From the NCBI GenBank assembly GCA_964540005.1, contig CAZILN010000053.1, positions 1-36,495 on the forward strand: a stretch of 36,495 nt of DNA, written 5' to 3'. The notes beneath the pieces are model-generated. The model had not been told where the DNA came from, searched no databases, and was given only the letters and a program-made list of their open reading frames with translations. Both the position numbers and the translations under genes were made by a program. Source of the DNA: CAZILN01 sp964540005. GTDB lineage: Bacteria; Bacteroidota; Bacteroidia; Bacteroidales; SM23-62. Positions 18,420 to 27,002 of this stretch are shown here, one piece after another (position 1 is the first letter of the stretch; the number at the start of each line of letters is the position of its first letter).

Positions 18420-20222
18420 ATGGATATAAGGAACATTGCTATTATAGCACATGTTGATCATGGAAAAACAACCATGGTAGACAGGATTCTGCATCAGGTA
18501 AAATTATTCAGGGATAACCAGGAGGTCCAGGATCTCATCCTTGATTCAAATGATTTGGAACGCGAGAGAGGGATAACAATTTTATCCAAGAATGTATCGG
18601 TAAGATATAAGGGAACAAAAATAAATATTATTGATACTCCCGGTCATTCCGATTTTGGAGGCGAGGTGGAGCGTGTGTTAAATATGGCTAACGGAGTGCT
18701 GTTAATTGTAGATGCTTTTGAAGGGCCAATGCCGCAGACACGGTTTGTTTTGCAAAAAGCATTGGAAATGGGTCTGAAACCAATTGTCGTGATCAATAAA
18801 GTGGATAAACCCAATTGTAATCCGGAAGAGGCAAATGAACTTGTTTTCGATCTCATGTATTTCCTTGATGCCACGGAAGAACAATTGAACTACCCGACAG
18901 TTTATGGTTCATCAAAACAGGGATGGATGGGAGCCGATTGGAAAAACCCTACGGATGATATGGCCTATCTGCTGGATACAATAATTGAATATTTTGAGCC
19001 CCCGAAAGACAATCCGGGTACACTGCAATTACAGATCAGTTCTCTGGATTATTCATCATATACAGGTAGAATAGCCGTTGGGAAAATACACAGAGGGAGC
19101 ATTAAGATGGGTGATCAGGTGTCTCTCATTCAGCGGAATGGTCAGATCAACAGATCAAGTGTCAAAGAGCTTTATACTTTTGAAGGCCTTGGAAAAGAAA
19201 AAACCAAAGAGGAAGTTAAATCCGGTGAGATAGTGGCTATTCTGGGACTTGAAAACTTTGACATAGGAGATACTATAGCTGATTTTACTGTACCTGAAGC
19301 TCTAAAGCCAATCTCAATAGATGAACCTTCTATGAGTATGCTGTTTACCATTAATAATTCCCCGTTTTTTGGAAAGGAAGGCAAATATGTTACATCAAGG
19401 CATATCCGGGAAAGATTATTTACAGAAACGGAGAAGAATCTGGCATTAAAGGTTGAGGAAACGGATTCACCTGAAAAATTAATAGTCTATGGCAGGGGTA
19501 TTCTTCACTTATCTATCCTGATAGAGACCATGAGGAGAGAGGGGTATGAATTACAGCTGGGTCAGCCTAAGGTAGTTATTAAAGAAATAAACGGATACAG
19601 GCACGAGCCGGTAGAATTGTTATATGTAAATGTCTCTGAAGAATTTTCGGGCAAGGTAATTGAGATCGTTACCAATCGTAAGGGAGATATTCTGAACATT
19701 GGGACAAAGAATGACAGGATAAATCTTGAATTTAAAATAACAGCCAGGGGATTGATCGGACTTACCCAGCCTATTTTAACAGCCACTGAAGGAAATGCAG
19801 TGATTTCTCACAGGTTTAAAGGATATGAACCCTGGAAAGGCGATCTGCAACGTAAGAGGAATGGTGCATTAATAGCCATGGAAACAGGAACATATATTGC
19901 CTATTCGATTGACAAGTTTCAGGACAGGGGAAGGTTCTTTATCGATCCGAATGAAGAGATATATGCCGGACAGGTAATTGGGGAAAGTCCAAAAAATGAA
20001 GACCTGGTAGTCAATGTGATCAAGACTAAAAAATTGACAAATATGAGGGCTTCAGGATCTGACGATAAGGTCTCAATAGCCCCTGCAATTAAATTCTCTC
20101 TGGAAGAAGCCCTGGAATATGTCGGAGAAGATGAATATGTGGAAGTAACCCCCAAATCAATACGACTGAGAAAGATCTTGCTCAACGAGCATGACAGAAA
20201 GAGGGACAGGAAATCTGATTGA
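18420..20222 (+). CDS. typA: Ribosome-associated GTPase TypA/BipA
   Basis: Translational GTPase related to EF-G and LepA that binds the ribosome and helps large-subunit assembly, notably at low temperature or stress. All G motifs are present: AHVDHGKT (10-17), RERGITI (48-54), DTPGH (72-76), NKVD (126-129) and YGSSKQG as G5. The EF-Tu-like domain 2, EF-G-like domain (LHLSILIETMRREGYEL) and TypA-specific C-terminal domain (GLTQPILTATEGNAVISH to IRLRKILLN) follow, giving 600 residues, the usual length. I prefer the ATG at 18420 because the family normally starts just before NIRNIAIIAHVDHGK; an upstream GTG at 18405 would add five residues. This is a housekeeping gene set between accessory genes. 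Confidence 0.97.
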   Translation: MDIRNIAIIAHVDHGKTTMVDRILHQVKLFRDNQEVQDLILDSNDLERERGITILSKNVSVRYKGTKINIIDTPGHSDFGGEVERVLNMANGVLLIVDAFEGPMPQTRFVLQKALEMGLKPIVVINKVDKPNCNPEEANELVFDLMYFLDATEEQLNYPTVYGSSKQGWMGADWKNPTDDMAYLLDTIIEYFEPPKDNPGTLQLQISSLDYSSYTGRIAVGKIHRGSIKMGDQVSLIQRNGQINRSSVKELYTFEGLGKEKTKEEVKSGEIVAILGLENFDIGDTIADFTVPEALKPISIDEPSMSMLFTINNSPFFGKEGKYVTSRHIRERLFTETEKNLALKVEETDSPEKLIVYGRGILHLSILIETMRREGYELQLGQPKVVIKEINGYRHEPVELLYVNVSEEFSGKVIEIVTNRKGDILNIGTKNDRINLEFKITARGLIGLTQPILTATEGNAVISHRFKGYEPWKGDLQRKRNGALIAMETGTYIAYSIDKFQDRGRFFIDPNEEIYAGQVIGESPKNEDLVVNVIKTKKLTNMRASGSDDKVSIAPAIKFSLEEALEYVGEDEYVEVTPKSIRLRKILLNEHDRKRDRKSD

Positions 20223-20553
20223 AAAAATAGGATAAATTTAGCCGGGGGTTTCTTATACCTGAAACCTATTAACAGATTTAACAAGGATCTTGGTCCTTGA
20301 TTCCGACCTGCCGTCTTTTTAAAAAGCAATTCCATATATCTATTGCAAAACCAATTGTAGTACTTGTAGACAGATCTGCTCTATGTGCAGGTGAAGATGC
20401 CAAGGAAAGATTTTAAGTTAAAAAAGTGTTAATAATGATATTATCAGAGATTCATCCACAAAAACAACATATATTCGCATAAAAAGATCTGAAAATGTGT
20501 AAAGATTATATCAGTAAGTCTAATAGAAATATCAATTATTTAATTCAAAAAAA
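20223..20553. other. Intergenic stretch after typA, with weak hairpins and no gene
   Basis: These 331 bases hold no credible coding frame. Two small inverted repeats lie near the start: GGTTTC (20247-20252) with GAAACC (20261-20266), and CAAGGA (20282-20287) with TCCTTG (20294-20299), the second followed 16 bases later by TCTTTTT. Either could end typA transcription, though neither is a classic terminator. The rest is A/T-rich leader for the peroxiredoxin gene; I found no TTTG/TAnnTTTG pair at proper spacing. Confidence 0.35.
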
Positions 20554-21276
20554 ATGAAGAGAATTAGTTTTTCAATTATTATAGTATTCTTTGGGATCAA
20601 TTCGTGGTCACAGGGAAGAATTCCCATGCTTGGGGAAACAGCTCCTTCTTTTAAAGCAGAAACAACAAATGGGAAAATTAATTTCCCAGAAGATTTTGGA
20701 GATAGCTGGAAAATGTTGTTCAGCCATCCAAAGGATTTCACACCGGTCTGTACATCAGAGATTTTACAATTAGCAAAAATGCAAAACGATTTTAATGATC
20801 TGGGTGTTAAAATTGCAATTATCTCTATAGATGATGTTTCAACACATCAGGAGTGGAAACGATTAATGGAAGATATTCTTTCGGAAGGCACAAACCAGGT
20901 AAAAATAGATTTTCCATTAATTGCAGATAACAGTACTCAAGTTTCAAATAAGTATGGAATGCTTCATGCATGGGAAAATGAGACCCGGGATGTCAGAGGA
21001 GTATTTATAATAGATCCTCAAAATACTATAAGGAGTATTAATTTCTTACCAATGGATATTGGAAGGAATTTGGAGGAACTTAAACGGATTATATTGGCAT
21101 TGCAAACTTCCGAGAAGGATCAGGTCTTAATTCCTGCAAACTGGGAATACGGTGGTGATGTCCTTATGAAATTTGATCCTTTTACTGACGCAAATTTAAA
21201 AGATAATCCGAAATTGGGAGATCAATATTATAAAGTTGGTGTGAATATGTGGTATAAAAGAGCAGTTAGCAACTAA
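20554..21276 (+). CDS. Exported 1-Cys peroxiredoxin, Prx6-like
   Basis: Thiol peroxidase that reduces hydrogen peroxide and organic hydroperoxides. The catalytic block FTPVCTSEI contains Cys66, and no other cysteine occurs in the 240 residues, so it is a 1-Cys enzyme needing an outside reductant. SHPKDFTPVCT and the long C-terminal dimerisation arm (from about 165, PANWEYGGDVLMKF) fit the Prx6 subgroup rather than AhpC or BCP. Unlike the usual cytosolic Prx6, it opens with MKRISFSIIIVFFGINSWSQ, a convincing signal peptide, so it should act in the periplasm or outside. The start is the ATG at 20554 in an A-rich leader. It sits alone, 331 bp after typA and about 170 bp before the broken FG-GAP gene. 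The family call is secure; export is very likely. Confidence 0.93.
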   Translation: MKRISFSIIIVFFGINSWSQGRIPMLGETAPSFKAETTNGKINFPEDFGDSWKMLFSHPKDFTPVCTSEILQLAKMQNDFNDLGVKIAIISIDDVSTHQEWKRLMEDILSEGTNQVKIDFPLIADNSTQVSNKYGMLHAWENETRDVRGVFIIDPQNTIRSINFLPMDIGRNLEELKRIILALQTSEKDQVLIPANWEYGGDVLMKFDPFTDANLKDNPKLGDQYYKVGVNMWYKRAVSN

Positions 21277-21397
21277 TCTTCAGCATTTTTTATTCCACCC
21301 TGCATTATACTTTCCTGAATGAGGTTTTGGATGGTTTAAAGTAATAAGCTTTACAATAATGCAATAGTATTAAAAATTATAAGCGGTTTCTCAAAAG

Positions 21398-21427
21398 TTT
21401 GGTACTTTGGAGCTTGTTTATTTTTTG
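21398..21427 (+). promoter_or_regulatory. Candidate Bacteroidota promoter for the FG-GAP gene
   Basis: TTTG at 21398-21401 and TATTTTTTG at 21419-21427 approximate the -33 and -7 elements, with 17 bases between. The box has one extra T and the spacing is slightly short. It lies 16 bases before the ATG at 21444, so a start of translation at 21432 would leave almost no leader. Confidence 0.3.
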
Positions 21428-21443
21428 TTGAATGTACCAAACC

Positions 21444-22340
21444 ATGAAGATCATAACTAATTTCTTCCTCAACCTGATTGTTTTATCGGTCCTTTGTACT
21501 ATTTATAGCCTCAATTCTTTTAGCCAGCTTACTAAATACCCTGCCTGGAAGCATTATAGTATTGACCCCATCCTTCCAGGTTCATCCTGGGGAACAGGCG
21601 GACCTGCTCTGGCCGATTTTGACAAAGACGGCGATCTGGATGTTGCTATTTCAAGACGGAATACAAAATCAGCCTACTGGTATGAGCGCAGGAATGACTC
21701 TGTCTGAATACAGCACCTGATGGGCTCAGGTGAAAACCTGGAGGGAACCCTTGGTACTACTCCAATAGATATTGATCATGATTGGTGGATTGATGTTATA
21801 TACAATGGGATCTGGTTCAGGAACCCGGGAATACTGTCAGAATACCCGGATACGCCCTGGAAATCCTTTCTGATCAAAGCCGGTGGACACGATGCAATTA
21901 CTGCAGACATGGATCTGAACGGGGAAGATGACATCCTGATTTATGACGGGAATAAAATAGCCTGGTATAATACCTCCAATTCCCTGCGCGAAAATGTTAT
22001 AAGTTCGGGACATCATGATCATGGTGGGACTGCTCCCAAGGGATTCGGGGATATTGACGGAGATGGGGATATTGATGTAATGATCCCTGGTTTCTGGTAC
22101 GAGAATACTGAAAATGGAACCGGTGCGTGGGTGGAACATGAATGGCCTTTTATGCCGGTGGATAATGCTTCATATGGACCTAGCATAAGGGCATGGATAA
22201 CTGATATTGACAACCCGGGCTGGCATGATGCACAGCTGGGGGATGTGGATGGTGACGGGGATACAGATATAGTCTCAAAGGTCTGGAATGCCGATGGGTT
22301 GGTGTACCATCTGGATTTCTGGAAAAACCAGTACAAATAA
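21444..22340 (+). pseudogene. Exported FG-GAP/VCBS-repeat protein interrupted by an in-frame TGA
   Basis: A secreted beta-propeller-type protein, often a surface binding protein or part of polysaccharide-degrading clusters; no catalytic site is evident. The signal peptide MKIITNFFLNLIVLSVL is followed by calcium-binding repeats: DFDKDGDLD, DIDHDWWID, DMDLNGEDD, DIDGDGDID and DVDGDGDTD. The frame is one and the same from 21444 to 22340 except for a TGA at 21705-21707, between NDSV and IQHLMG. Relatives commonly have Trp there, and TGG to TGA is one base. The second repeat also has Trp where the calcium loop needs Gly (DHDWW), one more base change. So it is either a decaying gene or a site of sequence error; both halves would otherwise be read as separate genes of about 88 and 206 residues. 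It ends 22 bp from the convergent esterase gene. Confidence 0.75.
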
Positions 22341-22362
22341 TATTAGCCAGGCCTAAAAACAC

Positions 22363-23943
22363 TTACTCTGAGTCCATCCGTGATGTATAAATATCCTCGA
22401 GGAATTTAAGTCGTGACAGATGAGGTATTTCAAATGATTCCTGCTCATCACCCAGGTACATGGTGTTGAATTTATCCGGTTTGCATGGTTGCCAGTCAGG
22501 CAGATTTTCTCCGTTCGGATCACCGTTTGAGGCAAAATTCACCCAGTAGGAGGACATAACTTCTTCCATGTGGTAATCCGTATCTTCCCATGGCCTCACC
22601 TCGCTCATTCTTAGATTTTTATATGCATAGGGGACTTCCCCTGTATGAAATGCACCCCAGTCTCTCTGTCCTTCTCCAAAGGGTAAGGCACGGGTAAAAT
22701 GGTACATATAAACATCTGAAATACCCGTTTCGTTCTGTAGCTTCATCCATGTAAAAGACTGGACACCGAATGTTTGTAATCCGCCTAAATCCATCTGTGA
22801 CTTTATGGCTACAGAATCATTATCAGCCGGGAATAGCATAAGGAACTCCTCTACCCTGTCACCGTATTGTGCTTCTGCGCTTTCTTTAAAAGCCTCAGCT
22901 CCCAAAGGAGGGCCTCCAAAGTTGCCTTCCTGGGCATTCCAGCCCATCATAAGGGGGACATCATTCTGCTTACCTGAAGAAAATATGCTAAACAGGTTTT
23001 CCGGTAAGGCATAACCGTCAATAATCGGACCTGCCATTGACCTTATTTTAAGCAATGAATCGGGAGGCAAATCCCGCAGCTCGCTTAATGAAGAGACTCT
23101 CACTTGATCTGCAAGCTCCAGGCCGGCCTGCTCAGCTTCTTCCAGTTCTGTCATGCCGGATAGACGCCCGGTAGACAAAATAGCTCCCCCGCTTTCGGCA
23201 ATGGCCCGTTGAAACAGGCCACTGGCCAGAGGAGAGGCTACAAGGTAATTAACACTGAATGCCCCTGCTGATTGTCCGGCGATAGTCACATTCCCGGGAT
23301 CTCCGCCGAAAACGGAGATGTTTTCCTGTATCCATTCCAGTGCAGCCACCTGGTCAAGTAATCCCTGGTTATCGGATGACTGGCTGGGTGATTCTGCCGT
23401 TAACTGCGGATGGGAGAAGAAGCCGAAGATACCTACCCTGTAATTGATGGTTATAAATACAACACCTTTCCTGGCCATTTCCTCCCCGTCATAGATGGGG
23501 ACCGACCCGGATCCGCTGCTGAAACCACCCCCGTGAATAAATACCAGCACCGGCCTTTTTTCTTGTGATGAATGAGCGGCTGTCCAGATATTCAGGTACA
23601 GGCAGTCTTCGCTCAGTGGTTCAGCAGGTGCAATAAACTCCTGTGTCCACATAAGGAATGGAACGGGATCTGCTTGCATAGCACTCGGGGGGAATTCATC
23701 ACAAATCCTCACTTCACTCCAATTTTCGACTGGCTGAGGGGCTTTCCATCGTAGCTCACCTACCGGCGGTGCAGCGAAAGGGATCCCCTTAAATGCTGCA
23801 ACTGACGAATCATGATTGAGTACACCGCTCACCGGATCGTTTTGCGTTTCCGCCGATATTATTGGGATGGTCAGATTAACGCAGCTTACAGGTAATATCA
23901 GTATGGTAACAACCAGTAAATACAAATAAGACAGATGCTTCAT
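22363..23943 (-). CDS. Exported type B carboxylesterase, last gene of the mannan-type unit
   Basis: Alpha/beta hydrolase of the carboxylesterase family (PF00135) that hydrolyses carboxylic esters; here probably acyl groups on polysaccharide or oligosaccharides. FKGIPFAAPPVGELRW and EDCLYLNIW are family signatures. IHGGGF is the oxyanion hole, IAGQSAGAFS holds the nucleophile serine, WNAQEGNFG the acid and WGAFHTGEVPYAY the histidine. The length of 526 is normal. The N terminus MKHLSYLYLLVVTILILPVSC is a Sec signal, possibly a lipoprotein signal, although the lipobox (PVSC) is imperfect. It follows the Tat-type esterase by 82 bp on the same strand and is the fifth and last gene of the unit. 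The actual ester is unknown. Confidence 0.92.
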   Translation of the reverse strand: MKHLSYLYLLVVTILILPVSCVNLTIPIISAETQNDPVSGVLNHDSSVAAFKGIPFAAPPVGELRWKAPQPVENWSEVRICDEFPPSAMQADPVPFLMWTQEFIAPAEPLSEDCLYLNIWTAAHSSQEKRPVLVFIHGGGFSSGSGSVPIYDGEEMARKGVVFITINYRVGIFGFFSHPQLTAESPSQSSDNQGLLDQVAALEWIQENISVFGGDPGNVTIAGQSAGAFSVNYLVASPLASGLFQRAIAESGGAILSTGRLSGMTELEEAEQAGLELADQVRVSSLSELRDLPPDSLLKIRSMAGPIIDGYALPENLFSIFSSGKQNDVPLMMGWNAQEGNFGGPPLGAEAFKESAEAQYGDRVEEFLMLFPADNDSVAIKSQMDLGGLQTFGVQSFTWMKLQNETGISDVYMYHFTRALPFGEGQRDWGAFHTGEVPYAYKNLRMSEVRPWEDTDYHMEEVMSSYWVNFASNGDPNGENLPDWQPCKPDKFNTMYLGDEQESFEIPHLSRLKFLEDIYTSRMDSE

Positions 23944-24025
23944 GCTAATTATACTTTATATTTTTAGATTTAAATGACCTTCTTAGGATAAAATCTGATA
24001 TGCGTTATTATTGTAAAAAGAGTGG

Positions 24026-25696
24026 CTAAATCAATTCTCTTCCTTCGCGGTCAGGATCGTTTTTCACTTCAGAGACGTCGTTCAGTATCATGGTCTCCCC
24101 GTTCTGGGTCGTATAGGCCGGCCATTCAGGCAGTGTACCGCCATTCGGGTTTCCGGTCTTCATAAACCGGACCAGCGCATCCGACATACTTTCCGATAAG
24201 GTACGCGGACGTTTGCCCCCGCCGGTATGGGTCAGCATCACATCGGTGTTTGCATACCAGAAACAGATATCCAGGCAATGAAATGCCCTCATACGGTTAT
24301 TGAACAGGGGAGGTTCCCAGCCAAACCAGGCCACATATACAGGGGCTGGCTGGACAGCTTTGGCGTCGGCTGTTTCAATAACTCCCTGACGGTTGCTTCC
24401 TATCATGGTCATTAACTCGATGGGTTTAGCGCCGGGGAAGGCTTTCTCATATCCTTCATATACAATTCCGGCCTTGTCACCAAGTCCGCCCCTGAATCCG
24501 GCCCGTTCCTTCAGGCTTTCAATGGCCTCCTCCCTGCTGATATTTTCCAGCTCCGGCATTAATCTGGCCATTGACCATTCGTGAAAGGTACTGCAGATAA
24601 GCATTGGTACATCGGAGGATAAACCTTCGGGATCGGTGTAAAATTTTCCGGCTGGAATATTACGCCCGTCTGCAACCGGCCTGAATCCCCCGCGGAAAGG
24701 ATCGGTTTCCCCGGATTTTTCCCTGTATCTGGCAGCAGCCCTGTTGGCCAGTAGTATGTAATCTTTCCAGGGAATATCCTGCAGTTTGTCAATCTCTGAA
24801 GCTTTCAGTCCGGCTTCCTTCAGGATATATTCACCTAGTTTTCTTGAGGATTCCTGGTCACCGGCTTCCGTACTTGAACCACTCAGCGGGACCGCTTTGT
24901 GAAACAATCCCTTTGATTTTGGCATGGCTGCAAGGACGCATACTTTGGCACCACCTCCGGATTGTCCCATAATGGTTACATTATCCGGATCACCACCAAA
25001 GTTTTCAATATTTTCATTGATCCATTCCAGGGCTGCTACCATATCCATGGCACCGACGTTGCCCGAATCGGCGTATTTTTCTCCACCGACAGCCGATAGA
25101 TCGGAAAATCCTATGGGCCCCAGTCGGTGATTAATGGAACAAAAGACCACATTTCCCTTGCGGCTCAGGTTTTCACCGTCATAGCCATCCTGCTCTATTC
25201 CGTTCCCGTTGGTGTACCCTCCGCCATGCAACCAGACCATCACCGGCCGTTTTTCCCCATCAGCAAGAGCCGGGGTCCAGATATTGAGTCTCAGGCAATC
25301 CTCGCTTACATCATCATAGTTCCAGTGATCAGCAAAAGACTGATAAGCATTTGCGTACCTGTTATCCATTATCTGTGGAGCCGTGTTTCCCCACCAGACT
25401 GCAGGGAATATATCATCCCAGGGCTCGGGTTTCCGGGGAGGCATAAAGCGGTTTATGCCCCCGGTATCAGCACCATAGGGAATTCCCCTGAACTGGTAAA
25501 TACCCCGCAGGATGAATCCTTTAACTTTTCCATATTTGGTTTGGGCAAGGGCAATATCATCACCAATAAATAATTGCTGATCGTCTTCGGGCAGTTTCTG
25601 TCCGGATGAACAGGAGGATACGCTCAATGAGGCCAGACCCAGTCCTGCTGTGCCTGTCCCAAGTGTTACAAAGAAATCACGCCGGTTGGTTTTCAT
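24026..25696 (-). CDS. Tat-exported type B carboxylesterase
   Basis: Second member of the PF00135 carboxylesterase family, 556 residues. The start MKTNRRDFFVTLGTGTAG is a twin-arginine signal, and SVSSC (Cys29) is a reasonable lipobox, so the folded enzyme may be lipid-anchored. QFRGIPYG, SEDCLRLNIW, LHGGGYTNG (oxyanion hole) and IMGQSGGGAK (nucleophile serine) are clear. The region RMRAFHCLDICFWYAN holds the likely catalytic histidine, and STFHEWSM stands where the acid residue usually lies, so the acid is the least certain. It is the fourth gene of the minus-strand unit, 60 bp after the CE1-like gene. Sequence similarity to the next esterase is only at family level, so the pair is unlikely to be a recent duplication. 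Confidence 0.92.
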   Translation of the reverse strand: MKTNRRDFFVTLGTGTAGLGLASLSVSSCSSGQKLPEDDQQLFIGDDIALAQTKYGKVKGFILRGIYQFRGIPYGADTGGINRFMPPRKPEPWDDIFPAVWWGNTAPQIMDNRYANAYQSFADHWNYDDVSEDCLRLNIWTPALADGEKRPVMVWLHGGGYTNGNGIEQDGYDGENLSRKGNVVFCSINHRLGPIGFSDLSAVGGEKYADSGNVGAMDMVAALEWINENIENFGGDPDNVTIMGQSGGGAKVCVLAAMPKSKGLFHKAVPLSGSSTEAGDQESSRKLGEYILKEAGLKASEIDKLQDIPWKDYILLANRAAARYREKSGETDPFRGGFRPVADGRNIPAGKFYTDPEGLSSDVPMLICSTFHEWSMARLMPELENISREEAIESLKERAGFRGGLGDKAGIVYEGYEKAFPGAKPIELMTMIGSNRQGVIETADAKAVQPAPVYVAWFGWEPPLFNNRMRAFHCLDICFWYANTDVMLTHTGGGKRPRTLSESMSDALVRFMKTGNPNGGTLPEWPAYTTQNGETMILNDVSEVKNDPDREGRELI

Positions 25697-25756
25697 AATG
25701 TATGCGGTTTAGGTTTAAATATCGGTTTACGGTCCTGATTGTACAGGATATTGGGA

Positions 25757-26929
25757 TTATTTAAACAACTGAGGTACAAATTCTGACAGGTAGACTCGCC
25801 AGTTTACCCAGATATGCCCGCCCTCACTCTCACGGTAAGTATAGGGCATCCCCATTTCGTCCAGTTTTTCCTTGTAATCCAGAACCTTCCGGTACAGGAA
25901 ATCAGTTTTTCCGATTCCGATCCAATATAGTTTGTACCCATTCTCCATCTGTTTTTTCAGGGTCCCATCCACATCCTCATAGACTTTTGAAGTTACATTC
26001 TCCTGAGGCAATATTGCTGCTGAAAAGAGTCCCACATAATCAAAAGTTTCAGGATAATATCTCGAAATATGCAATGAATGGTAACCGCCCATGGACAGAC
26101 CGGCAATAGCCCTGTTTGCTTTATCGTTTTTTACCCGGTAACTGCTTTCCACAAACTTCATAATATCCCCAAAGGTCTCTTCGTATGTCCCGTCCATGGT
26201 TTTAGGCACCATAAACTGTGGTTTGTAAAAACCATCACTCCCTTCACCGGGTGCTGCATCCTGTATCACATTTCCATTGGGCATTACCACGATCATTGGT
26301 TCCGCCATGCCCCGGGCAATCAGATTATCCATGATCTGTGTGGCCCTGCCGAGTGTTATCCAGGCTTCCTCATCACCGCCGGCGCCATGGAGCAGGTACA
26401 GGACCGGATATTTTTCCTGGCTGTTCTCATAACCCGGGGGGGTGTAAATGGTTATGCGCCGGTCCATGCCAAGTCCGGGTGAATCATACCAGCGTTGGGT
26501 TACTGTACCATGTGCGACATCATTGACCCTGTACAGCTCAGCCTGTTCCCCATCAATTATAAAAATATTGGTTACCGTAGCAATATCACGGTTCAGAAAA
26601 GCATTGTTGGGATCAATGCACCTTAATCCGTCAACCTGGAAAGAATAACCGTACAGTTCAGGTTCCAGGACCTCAGTGGTATGTGTCCAGATACCCTTCT
26701 CATCTTTTTCCATGGTAACCGAACCGGGCACCCATCCTTCGGCAGGCATCCAGTCGCCTGATAATTTCACTTCCTGTGCATTGGGTGCCAATAAGCGGAA
26801 GGTAACCGAATTGTTATCATGAATCTCGGGTGAAGTAATTTCCTGCCCTCCAAATAAAGACTGCTGGGCATCTAAAGTGTAGTTAAAAATGGCTAAAACC
26901 GCCAATGTGAGGAATAATTGTTTTTTCAT
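25757..26929 (-). CDS. Exported CE1-like esterase with N-terminal CBM48-like domain
   Basis: Feruloyl/acetyl-xylan-esterase-type enzyme of 390 residues. A signal peptide ends near TLDAQQ (22). An immunoglobulin-like CBM48/E-set domain (about 38-130) shows VTFRLLAPNAQEVKLSGDW and YGYSFQVDG. The esterase domain has YPVLYLLHGAGGDEEAW, AIAGLSMGGYHS with the nucleophile serine, GIGKTDFLY with the acid, and GGHIWVNWR with the catalytic histidine. This architecture is common in Bacteroidota polysaccharide loci, where it removes acetyl or feruloyl groups from hemicellulose. Next to GH26, GH5 and GH2 genes, an acetyl-mannan role is plausible but inferred. It is the third gene of the unit, 73 bp after GH26. 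Confidence 0.92.
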   Translation of the reverse strand: MKKQLFLTLAVLAIFNYTLDAQQSLFGGQEITSPEIHDNNSVTFRLLAPNAQEVKLSGDWMPAEGWVPGSVTMEKDEKGIWTHTTEVLEPELYGYSFQVDGLRCIDPNNAFLNRDIATVTNIFIIDGEQAELYRVNDVAHGTVTQRWYDSPGLGMDRRITIYTPPGYENSQEKYPVLYLLHGAGGDEEAWITLGRATQIMDNLIARGMAEPMIVVMPNGNVIQDAAPGEGSDGFYKPQFMVPKTMDGTYEETFGDIMKFVESSYRVKNDKANRAIAGLSMGGYHSLHISRYYPETFDYVGLFSAAILPQENVTSKVYEDVDGTLKKQMENGYKLYWIGIGKTDFLYRKVLDYKEKLDEMGMPYTYRESEGGHIWVNWRVYLSEFVPQLFK

Positions 26930-27002
26930 TAAAATTTTTATTTAGGGAGTGTTTATTAATATGTGTTTAAAACCTGTTCACTTCACTGAAGGCTATCAAA
27001 CA

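Noticed and set aside
21705..21707. TGA read as selenocysteine or as a reassigned codon
   Set aside because: No SECIS-like hairpin is evident after it, Trp rather than Cys fits the position, and TGA works as a normal stop in other genes of the window, such as typA.
25127..25573. Plus-strand open frame of 148 codons inside the Tat-type carboxylesterase
   Set aside because: It is antisense to the conserved LHGGGY and signal-peptide region and has no support of its own.
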